From the NCBI GenBank assembly GCA_027625915.1, contig JANTQA010000012.1, positions 6,036,501 through 6,100,500 on the forward strand: DNA of 64,000 bases. The letters run 5' to 3'. Positions 1 through 12,200 of this stretch are shown piece after piece; the first letter of the stretch is position 1; every line of letters starts with the position of its first letter. Source of the DNA: Anaeramoeba flamelloides. Its lineage: Eukaryota > Metamonada > Anaeramoebidae. Under the pieces are notes generated by a model. It ran no database searches. It had not been told where the DNA came from and saw nothing but the letters and a program-made list of their open reading frames with translations. A program made the translations under genes and the position numbers.

Positions 1-1731
1 AAATTCCAAAATGAATAAGAACTCAAAAAATTATTGCTAAATTTATTGAAATTTCACCAAATGCTATTGATCAATCAATTGTGCGATAACATTAACCAAT
101 ATTTAAGTACATATTTTTTATTTACCCGAACAAAAATTTAACCTAATATCAACAACCCCCAAAAAATTTTTTGATCAAAAGAAATTAGTTACCTAACTGG
201 AAAACAAGAAATGAAAATACAAAAAAAGGTTCAAAATAAACCTAAAAGCAGAATCATTTTCAAATTCCCTAAAAACCTTATTATTGATATTCTTCTAAAA
301 TACATTAAATATTTCCAAAATTAGTGAATTTTCCTCTATTTAAAAATGTTTTAATCAAAATAATTATAAAAAAAAAATGAAAAAATATCTAATATTTTGA
401 TTTTTTTTATAATAAAGACTTATAAATTACACACAAGGTTTCCTTATATCTAAATTTTCTTCCAGAAATTTGATGTAAAATCATATTTTTAAGATTATTA
501 ATTATTTTAAACCATTTCAAACTATCATGATTTAGAAATTCTATGATTAAAGTTTTATTCTTTTTAATTTATGAGAAAAGATTAATATATCAAATTGATT
601 GTTAGTATATTCCAATATAAATGATCAATAATTTCAATATTTATACAAATACGATTTTTTTTTCATTCTTTTTTTTTTGTAAATTTTTTGATGAGTAAAG
701 AATATAAAATCAACCTCATGCATATTGATTCAATCAATACTAATATTTCATTAAATTTTACAAGGTGATTTACAAATTGTGTAATTTTTAAAGAGAATAT
801 TATTTGAAAATTTTAAAAAAATTAATTACTTTTTTGGAAATATCTTGTATCAACAATTAAGTTCAATTCAATGACCTGTTTTTTGGTTTAATTGAATTCC
901 AAACATATAAGTTTTTATTTTTGATTTAAAATTAATCAAAATCATAAATTTTTCTGTTGATTAGATTTAAATTATTTCCAAAAAAAGTGGAACAAATTTA
1001 TCGACAATATTTTTATTTAACTCAACCCCTTAAAGTAATTTAAATATTTAAAATCATTAACATCTATTTAATGATTGATTGATAATAATTCAATTTGTTT
1101 GTTATTATGTCATTGCATAAATAAAACATATTAAAATTTCTGTTCTTGTTTTTTTTTTTGTTATTTAGTAGGGTTGAAAATAGGTGATTATTTTTTTCTT
1201 TTTAATCGAAACTTTCGTTTTCCCAATAGGATAATCTATACCAATTTCAAATCAAATGGAAAATTTATTACTGTATTTTATGATTTATAAAAATATTTGA
1301 TCCTTACCATATAGCACATTTTTTATTAAAATTGGCAACGTGGACTTCTCAAAAAAAGTAGAAAATTTTTTTCATTTTGTAAAAATATTTGAAAGAATGC
1401 ATATTTTGAAATAAATACAATAAGTCATTGATTCAATAGGTATTAATATTTCACCTAAATTTGGTATATTATAAATATAGAATACCCCCACTAACAAAGA
1501 GGATTATTTTTACAATTTGTAAAAATAAATGCACCAAATTTTTGGAAATACCTTATTCTTTTTTTTTTTTTCTGAATTTTTTTTTCTTGTTAATATCAAT
1601 TCCTTTATATCTATACACAGATGGTACATAAAAACTTTTTTTTTTTTTTGGTTTTTCTAAATACAAATAATAAGTAATAATAAAACAGAAATCGTTTCAA
1701 AAGACATAAAATATTAAAATTAAATGAACAT
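1..1731. other. Spacer downstream of the RhoGAP/FAM13 gene
   Basis: No gene is visible. The stretch is AT-rich with many T-runs and stop codons in all frames. It holds diverged copies of two dispersed repeats: family B at about 40-230, and family A at about 1020-1560 with a partial copy at about 600-840. Both are recognised by blocks that recur elsewhere in the window. Confidence 0.6.
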
Positions 1732-4700
1732 TTATTTTTTGCTCATAGTATTTGGATAAAATAGTTTTAAAAATAATTTTAAATATAATTTTTTAATTTT
1801 TTTTTCATTATTCAAAGAAATTGAAAGATTACCATTGATGTGAATTTTAATTTGTTCAATAGAAATTTGGAAATCATTATTCCAACATTTTTGGTGATAA
1901 TGTATCATTAATTGTATATTTTTTAAATATTTTTTTAAAGGTTGTAATTCTTTAAATTGACAATTACCCTCTTTTAATAAATTATATTCAGATTTAATTA
2001 GATACCTTTCGATATGCAATTCTGGCAAAGACATTTGTTCAAAACGATCATTTCTTTCTTGCTGCCTGCGAATAGATTTTAATGTTTGTAATGATTGCTC
2101 AACTTTGTTAATTTCCATACCTTTGTTTTGGAATTTTGAAATTTCAATTAATTGTAAATTTTTTTTAAATTCGATATATTGCTGTACTTGTGAAAAAGAA
2201 TCTATTAATTTGTTTTTGATTTTTTTTTTATTGGAATATTCTTTTTTTTTTAAAAATCTATGAAAAGTAAATTCAATTTTTTGAGTGGCAATTTTATATA
2301 AAATAATTCTAACTTGATTGCATTGCCTTATTTGTGTTTTTATTTGAAAGAGATATTCATCAATATTATTATCTTCCATTTTATTACTTTCAATTTCTTC
2401 GTAGTTTTTAATTTCGATCAATAATAATTGATAAATAATAGTCCATTCTTTAAATTTTAATTTATCTATTATTGCTAATTCATCTTTCAGCAAAGGAGTA
2501 ATAATTTTTTGTTCAAGTTGTACTGAGATTTCTTTTTTGTTGATTAATAATTTTAAAGATTTGCGAAGAAAGTTTATTCGTTTTGTATAATATTCAGTAT
2601 CATATTTTTTTATTTCAATTAATAATTGTGATTTTGTTAATTCTGGTATTGGTATTTCAAGCAAAACACCCAAATGCTGATTTTGAATACTTGAAACTAA
2701 TTTTGATAATTTTTGTTTTTGTGGTTTTTTTTTATTGATCTTATTCTAATTTTTTTTTATTATTTTTATGTATTATAATATAAATTAGTATCAAAGTATA
2801 ATTATAAGAAATATTAATTACAATTTAAATTGGATTAATATAATAAAACATATAAACTCCAACACACTCATAACTGTTAGGTTTTTGTAGTGCGTCGTTG
2901 AAAGTTGCTGTCTACTATGAATTGCAATAGAGTAACTAGGTTTTTTTTTAATTTTTGAAATAACAAGAAAAGTTCAAGAATTTTTCTTTTTATTCGAAAA
3001 AGTAAAAAAAAAACAAACTGCTGTTAGGGTTTCTTGAGTTTTATGTGTATTTAAAAATCAATACATTTTCGTTATGTTTTTTGAGTTTTCTATTTATTTC
3101 GAAAATCTATAGATTGATGCCTCGGTTTTTTTTTATTTTAGAAATAAACCGAAAATATCAATAAATTTTCTTTTTAATTAAAAAAAAAACATAATGGTGC
3201 TTTTCCAGAATTTAAAAGAATTGAGTAAAATATTTGATTTTTTCCCCATTCATTCGAATCCTGGAAAGGATAACTGCGTTTTTTTTTTTTTTTTTTTGAG
3301 GTTTTGTGTTTAATCTGTGAAGTGTTCTAGGTTTTTTTTACTTTTTTGAATTAAACAGAAAATTTAAATAATTTTCGGTTTATTTCAAAAAGTAAAAAAA
3401 AACTAACGAAAGTCAATCGATTTTCTCAATCAGAAAAATCTAGAAAAGCAAATGAAAATAAAACAGAAAACCTCAAGAAAAGCTAACGGTGGTTTTTTTT
3501 AATTTAAAAGAATAGAGAAAAATCAAAGATTTATACTCAATTCTTTTAAATTCTGGAAAAGTTAACGGCGGTTTTATTTAATTCTTGTTTTTGCTTAGAA
3601 AATCTATTGCTTTTCTAACCAAAACAAGTATAAAAAAAAAAACTAATGAATAATGTAAAAGAATCGAGATTAATGAAAGATTTTAATAAAATATTTTGTA
3701 TTAAAAAATCACCTAACAGCAGTTTTTTATTCCACAAATTGAAAAAAAAACGTAGTCATTATATAGTACATCACTACATTATTCTAAAATCTTGATGGTT
3801 GTGACTTTAGAATATTTCAGTTTTACAGGAGAAAAACTTTATAATGGTTAATTATTTTTTCAAGTTAAATTATTTTTAAAAAGTGTATTTTTATTTTTTT
3901 TCCATTGGATGGATTTCTTTATATTGGGAAGAATAGTACACATGAAAAAGATCAAGTGGCTACTTGATAATACTGAGACACTGAAACATGGCAATATGGG
4001 TAACTTGAAAATAAAAAAAGAAAAAGTTAATGAAAAAAATAATAAGGGCTAAAAAAAAAAAAAAAAACTAGATCAAAAAGAAAAAAAACGATGATAGCAC
4101 TTTTACAACTACCTCCCAAATTAAGCATTGATGATCAACTCTCAAACTAAACTAACTTAACCAAAAGTACAGTATCTGTCAGGTTGGGTGTTCTTAATTA
4201 AATGATAGCATCGTATTATTTTTTTATTTTTATTTATTTTATGTAACAACGATTACATATTTCAAATTAACATTTAAACATAACCCATCTACTTGAAGAC
4301 TGGTATTTATATCAGGTGTGATTATTTATTACTTTTTCTTTTTCATTGGAAATATATAATTATTTATTTGAGAAAAATAAAAAACAAAAAATGTAGTTTA
4401 TCAAATCAGCCAAAAGTCTCTTTATTTTTTTTTCATTTCACTAATTTGACATAATGGTGTTTTAAAATTGTTTACTAATACTAGTTTTAATATGTCCCTA
4501 ATAAAATTAAACACTATTTTTTTCTGATTAATATTTTTCGAAATCTATTTTTATAACTTAATTCAATTAACCACTGGTATAATTTTTTTTTAGAATAAAA
4601 ACACTCTCAACTTTTGAATATCGAAAATATTTTTTGAAATTACTGTACACTTTTTTATTTTTTTTTGAAAAATTGGGGTTGAGAAAATTTTGAAATCAAA

Positions 4701-7700
4701 GAATAAGTTAATATATTAAATTAGAATGCTTTTCCAGAGAGTTTATCTTTTTTAGTTTAACTTTTTTTTTAATTTTATCATTTAAAACTAAAAAAAACAT
4801 TTGAAGACCAAATTATTCCCTTTTGTGAAAAGAAAATTCCCATAATTTAGAATTTGTTTTAGTAAATGAGTTAAAACAAGATATTGTTTCTAAAAATATA
4901 CATAATTTCAAGTGTGAATTCAATGATTTTTGCAAAAAATTTTTTCAAGAAAAAGTTAAATTGAAACTTTATTTATTTTTATTTTTTCATAAAGTTTTTT
5001 TAATTGTATTAATGGAGAGTATTTTTTCAGTTTTCCATTTTTAGTGTTTTTTGGGTCGTTGGGACATATTAATATAAAAATTTAAAAACTGCCAAATTTA
5101 AAAAATTTTCGTTAAAGCAAAATTTTAATTGAAAATACAGTCTTCCCCCTTAAAAATTTTTATATATAAAAAAAACACCATAAAGATCTGATCAAAATTT
5201 TTTTATCAATTTTTGTGTGAAAATTATAATTTTATTTTTTTTGTTTTTGATTTTTTCAATAAAATTGATTATATTAACAAATTTTAAGCGTAAATTAATC
5301 AAAATTCATTTTTTTTCAGGCACAGTATTAATGAATTGTTAAAATAAAAATTCACATTAAATAAATTATATGGTAAATACAAATTCAAATTACAGTCTAA
5401 TTGAAATTTTAAAAATTATTTATCATTTTCAAGATGCCACAAATCAAAAAAATTCAAACCAAAAAAATGATGTGTAGCAAATTTTGACGTGAGCACAAAA
5501 AAAAAAAAAAGTATTGTAAAATTTGTTGAAATTTTTATAAATCTTGATTGATCAAAGGATAGATCTATCAATTAATTTTATTGGATTTTTTTTATTCAAA
5601 TAACCAAATTGTGGACTGAATGTCAACCATTTGACTCAAATGTCTTTGATCAAACGAAACAGATAAAGTAATTGAAAAACAAAATGACAATGATAATTAC
5701 AAAAATAAAAAAACAATAAAATATTGCAAAAAATTTCAAATTAAATTCATTATATTATTATTATTCTTTTCACAGTTTTAATTGTATCAAAAAAAAATGA
5801 ACATTAGTTGATAATTTCAGAAAATGATTGAAAATTACTTGTATTTTTTCGGTTATTAGAGATATATTTTCATTAATAAATACCACAACTTTTTCTGTTC
5901 AATGGTGAAATCGGAAAACGCTTTTACTACATTTATTAAAATATCGGCAAAAATTTTGTTTTTTTTTTAATAAAAAAAAAAAAAAGAAATTAATAAAAAA
6001 AAAATATATTTACTTTACTATTTTTTGGAATTCTTTTTTCCTGGAATAATGATTCAAAATTTTCAATCATGATTTTAATTGGTATGCCATTTGTTTCAGA
6101 TTCAATTGATGTGATAGATAAAAAAAATGGTGTTAAAATCCGATCAAGATCAGTCGAACTAATATTATTTACTTTATTATTCTCAACTATAATTTTTAAA
6201 AATCTAATCATTTCTTTTAATAAATGGAAATGATATTCTGGAAGTTGTTTGATTAATTCGTCCACGTGGATTAAATCATCTTTACCATCATCATCATTAT
6301 CATTTTTTTTTTTTTTTTTTTTGATTATAAATTGTAGTATAAAATATATAAATTAGAGAATAAAATTAAATATAATTAAATAAAATTGGTGACAAATAAG
6401 ATATAAAAATAATATAAACATTTTCTAACCAAAGGGGTAAAGTTATGTATGGTTGAATTATATGTGTTTAAAGGATTTGAATGGATATTAGAAGATATAA
6501 AATTATTTTGGAAATTTTCAAAATCAAAATCATTTTTTCATATTTTTGCTCATTTTTATTGTCTTTTTTTCAAAACTATTTTTCAAAAATTTTGGCTCAC
6601 ATTATAATGTCATTGGAAGTGATTTTATTTTTTTTTATCCAGTATTCTTATCAAAAAATTTTTTTCAAATTTTTATATCAGATTCATTTTTTCTAATTTT
6701 GTTTTTTTATCTTATTCTTTTTTTTTTCTTTTTCTTTTTTTTTTTTGATCCTTTTTTCTTCAGAAATAAAAGTTGAAAAAAAAAAAAAAAGATCTTGGAA
6801 AATCCCAATAAATCATTAAGAAAAGCGAGACTATGTAATCCCTTTTAAAACAAACCCCATTCCAAAAATTTGGACACACTCAAAATCAAAAATAGGCAAA
6901 AAAAAAACTCAATTTATTATATTTTTTCAAACATAATATGTCCCTACTACCCAAAAAAACACTAAAAATGGAAAACTGATCAAATACCTTCCTTTAAAAA
7001 AATTAAAAAAACAAAATGAAAAAATAAAAATAAATAAAGTTTCAATTTAACTTTTTCTTGAAAAAATTTTTGCCAAAATCATTGAATTCAAAGTTGAAAT
7101 TATGTATATTTTTAGATACAATATCTTATTTTAACTCATTTACTAAAACAAATTCTAAATTATAGGAATTTTCTTTTCACAAAAGGGAATAATTTGGTCT
7201 TCAAATGTTTTTTTTTTATTTTTAAATGGTAAAATTAAAAAAAAAGTTATTTAAAAAAGATAAACTCTCTGGGAAAATAACTCAATTTAATATATTAACT
7301 TATTCTTTGATTTCAAAATTTTCTCAACACCAATTTTTCAAAAAATAATAAAAAGTGCACAGTAATTTCAAAAAATATTTTCGATATTCAAAAGTTGAGA
7401 GTGTTTTGATTCTAAAAAATTTTATCCCATTAGTTAATTGAATTAGTTTATAAGCTAGATTTCGAAAAATATTAATCAGAAAAAAATGGTGCTTTTTTAT
7501 ATTAAGTACATATAAAACCACATTTAAGTAAACCATTATTAATGTTTTTATAAGTAATCATTTTCATCCAAATAAAAGAAAAAAAATATAAAACCAAAAA
7601 AAAAAAATCTGTGTGTCCAAAATAATGAAACGAGCTGAACAAAAAATGTATTAGTAAATTTTTTGAAATTTCACCAACAATTGTTGATCTATCAAATGAT

Positions 7701-9185
7701 AAGATACCATCGACCAATTATATTTGATTTTTTCTATTCAACAAACTCAACACTAAACCTTCTATCAACCATCGAAAAAAAATTCCAGATCTAAGGAAAC
7801 AGATTATGTAGCTGGAAAAAAGGAAATGAAAACAAAACAAAAAAGAAAAAAAATGAAATAGTTTGTAAAATCAAAATTATTTCCAAATTGAATGCAAAGT
7901 GTAGTATTGTTATTCTTTCAACATTTTAAACTGTTTCCAAATTTTTGGAATTTAGTTTAAATTCATTTTTTTCAGTAAAGTTCAGTAATAAAAAATCTGT
8001 AATTCTCATTTCATAAATTGAGATTCACTTTTTCTTTGGTTTTTGGTTTTATTTTTGTTTTAATTTTTAAAATATCAGGTCTTTATATGTTTATAATAAT
8101 TTAAAAGTGAATTATTAATAAGATTTAATAATTAGTTGTTCTTGAATTCAAAAAAAGATTTTTTTTTTTTCAATTTATTCTTTCAGGTGAGTCACCAATT
8201 TTTGAAATGGAGTTTATATATGCAAACCAAAAATTATCAAATGATCTCGGAATCCAACTTTTTAAAGCATTAATTTTCTCTCAAGTATTATACGGATTAG
8301 ATGTTTTTAATCTAACCCAGACAGATGTTTAAGAAATAGATACTTGGTTTAACATAAAAATTTGAAAACCATAATGAAGGTATAAAAAGGCTCTACCACA
8401 GACATGCCAAAATTGGAAATAAGAACAGAACCTATGCAACACATAAATCCAAAAGAGGAAAGCAAATTACATCAAGAAATTGAGACCTCTGGAAGTGGAT
8501 CACCTAGAAGAGAACTTGAAAATGGAAAAGATAGAGAACATTGATTGCGAGAATCATGAAGAAGAAATAAAAAAAAAGAATCCATTTGGACTCACATCAA
8601 ATTCATGACAAAGCCAAATCATCAAAAGGAGATGAAAACTGGAAACTGAAAAAATACCTCAAAATTTCACAATTTCCAATAAAACTTTAGTGAAAAGCAT
8701 CCATACCTAAACTGGAAATCATCAGCAACTCTATTCAAACTGAAATTTTTTTCAAATTGTTTGACTAAGTAAACACATTACAGATGGGAAAAAAGTGCCA
8801 AAATCCAAAATACGCCCAATGCTGTTAATAAAAAAAAATTGGAGATCTGTCTGCCATTTCATATGTAACAGTAAAAAATATAAAAAAACTAAAAGACAAT
8901 GGAAAAAGTATCTCAAAAAAAACAAAAATTTTGACTTCAACACCGGTGTCAAAGAAGATACAGATGAATTGATTGAGGAAAATGGGCACAAAAGTAATCT
9001 ATGACATAACAAAAGAATATTTTTTTGACTGATATGATCCAACACGGTATTAGGAATAAGGAACTCAATTCAAATAATGCCTAGCAAATCTAAGCATGCA
9101 AATTGACTTGTATCCAATAACTTTCAGTTTTTTCTTATTATTTATTTTCAAATTCCTTATTTTTTTTATTTCTTCACCTTTCTCT

Positions 9186-9257
<72 letters not shown>

Positions 9258-12200
9258 GCTTCATTTTATTTTAGAAAACTAAATTGGGTTTAAAATTCTT
9301 CTAATGACTGTTTCTGAGCACTAGTATCTATACACTCTTTGAACTAGAAGACACAAATTTAGTTTATTCAAAATTCTCTCTTTAACAGATTAATTGTTTT
9401 GTCTAACATTTAACCCTTAACAATAAATCCTCTCTCTCTAAAAATTTTTTATTTTGTTTTGATTAATAATTATTTATTTTTTCTTTTGTGGATAATGTTC
9501 ATGATAATTAATTGTGAATATTCCAATTAGTGAGTGGTTCTAATTTAGTATTTCCCATATAATTTATTTAATAAGACTGTTTTTTTCAAAAATTGAATTT
9601 TGGTGTGTTAAAAAATTTTGAATTGGAGTTTATAAGCACTTTTAATTTGAAATATATTGTATACAAGTTATGTCAATCCAATTATTTTTATTTATTTATT
9701 TTATTAATTTATACCAGAAATCCAAGAAAACTAAGCAAAATTTCAAAAGATTGGATAAAATAAAGAAGAAAACAAAAAATTTTACTTTGATCAAAATTTA
9801 TTCGTAAAATTATTTTTGATTCTTTCCCCGATTTTTTGTTTATTAAAATGCTATAATTATTTTTCAAATTTGGTTAAATGGAAATTTCGCTAATTAGGCA
9901 AGGCGATTTTTCATAGGACATCTTCAAAAAAAAATGTACATTTAAAATTTTCTATTTATCGTACAATTATTTTTGATCAATGCTAATGATATTTTACTTT
10001 CCACTTATAAGCACTTCAACAAAAAAAAAAGAGTTTAAATAACTTTTAAAAATCAATTCTTTATATTTTTTAAATTAAATACCAAGGTCTTTATTTTTTA
10101 AAATATAAAGGTTTTCAACTCCCATAGCCACTTTAGGGAAAATGGTTTCGAAATGGTTTGGGAAATCTTGAGATTTTTTTCAGTTTGTTATTTTTGTAAA
10201 TTTTTTAGAGATTACCCAAATGATTTCGAAAATTAAATTTAGAAATTGGTGTAAACAATAGAAGTCTGTTTGCCAATTCCCGTTTTTCCCGAATAAAGAA
10301 ATAAAATATTTTAATTTCCATTAAGGATCTAGTTATTACGGCGAAAATTTTCTTTTTGAAATCAAAAAAATTTTTTCATCTTTATTTATGGGAGTATAAG
10401 ATATTTCCTAAAAAGTAGTGGAAATTTTATTTTAAAATATCTTTATTAAACTTAATCCTACGAAGGCTATTCAAATATCCGAAATTATTATTTAACATGA
10501 ATCTATTCGACATAATTAGATTTGTTTCTTTTGTTAATAGATCTTACTTTTCATTTTCAGTTTCAATTAAGGTTTCCAATTAAAAATTGTACATCGAACT
10601 TTTTTTTCTTGTTTCACTTTTTTTCCGAAATGGAAAATCTTGATAAAATTTCTTAGAGAAGGAAAAACTGAAATATTTTAGAAAATTAACAATTGTTTGG
10701 ATATCTGTATCCATATTGCGCATTTTTTATTGAATTTTACGTTGCTAGATTTGTCTAAAAAGTGTTTAATTTTTTTTCATTTTTTGGAAATATTTTTAAT
10801 GTAATATATTTTGAAATAAATACAAGATGTTACTGGTTCATTCAGTATTAGTATTCCTATTAATTTTATATTACCATTTTACAAATAGAAAGGCTTAAAA
10901 AGAAAATATTATATGAATTGTAAAATCAAATTACCAACTTTTTTGGAAACACCTTAATTTCTATTCAAAACAAACCCGTATGTAATAGATGATAGATTTC
11001 TCAAAATCAACAATGAAAATTGATGACATTTTTCGAAAAAGGCCGTCGAAGAGAAACTTAATTTACATGATGTGAATGAATTGTAATTTTGAATTCAAGG
11101 TTGGTAGTTATGGGATGACGCTCGCTTGTGCACTCTTTGGGATCTCTTTGCTTTTTTTTTTTTTCATTTTTTTGGATTTTTGAAATGATTTATTTCGATC
11201 TCAGGAATGTTACAAAATCACCACATGCCAAATGTAATCAGTTCTAGAACAACCACAAATCGAATTAAATTGAATTGTACGAAAAGAAGGCAATTTTCTC
11301 GTATTGAAGAAATTTAAGCATTTCGAAATATACAACAAGAAAAAGATTGTGTGTTTATTTTCTTTTAAATTTGAATTTTTATAGAATTGAGAATGGTTTT
11401 TAATAATTTTTACAATTTAGTTTTTTGAAATTGAGTTTCGTTTTAAACTTTTTTTACATTTTTTCGAGTCTTGATACCCAGTGAAGTTTTGTTTTTAATT
11501 TCTTTAAAATATTTTTGTCAATGTATAATTCTTTGTTAATAATAAAAACGATTTATATTGATACAATTTCTTTGTATTTTTTTCAACCAAAAGAATTACA
11601 CTTTTACATTACCAGTGTTTGGGCAATAAAAGGGAGACAATTTTCACTTCATTTCCATTTTCTTTTTCTTTTCTTTGACAAATAGTTTTCAGTAATAGAT
11701 TGTACTTTTATGATCCCTTTTTTTTTGTTTCAGTTCTTTTTTATTGTTATATTTATTTGGTGAACGAAGAATACTAAGTGGAGGTAATGATTTCAGTATT
11801 GAAAAAAAGATCTGGCATTTGAATCATAAATGAGAAAAAATTTTCACTTAATCTTCATTTTCTTTTTCCTATTTTTCTTTTTAACCAAGAAACCTTCAAT
11901 GAAATAGATTGAATTTTGTGATCTTGAGTTTGTTTAGTTTCTTTTTTATTTGATTTATTGGGTGAACTAAAGAACCTTAAATAAAACCAAGATTTCAGTA
12001 TTGAAAAGATGAAAATCAGTCGAAATTTTATCCAATTTGAATTCCAAGTACCAATCTCATTTTGAGAGGCTAGTCGCATCTTTGAGTTGGTGAAAGTTAA
12101 TGGTAGTAACTAGAAACTTATAAATTGAACTTTTATTAAAAGCATTTTTGTGGAGTCAAAAGAGGTAAAAAAGTAAACATAAAAAATGACTGACACCCAA

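Larger units (their letters stand above)
2746..6013 (-). other. Intron 5 of the RhoGAP gene (3.3 kb), repeat-filled
   Basis: The donor after Lys234 reads GTAAAT and the acceptor ATTAG. No coding exon was found inside. Contents in order: hairpin cluster 1 (about 2878-3740), a block at about 3900-4170 that recurs inverted at 34030-34330, the left arm of a large inverted repeat (about 4470-5070), and a copy of family B (about 5510-5690). Confidence 0.6.

Noticed and set aside
6481..6776. Overlapping plus-strand open frames of 71-76 codons, very Phe-rich
   Set aside because: They come from T-runs inside repeat family E and have no start context, domain or splice links.
8750..9004. Open frame with KKYKKTKRQWKKYLKK as an independent small gene
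   Set aside because: It follows the LINE remnant in the same orientation with broken frames on both sides, so it is more likely the decayed tail of that element.
9096..9293. 65-codon frame through the CT/TA microsatellite
   Set aside because: It consists mostly of dinucleotide repeat; the frame is open by chance.
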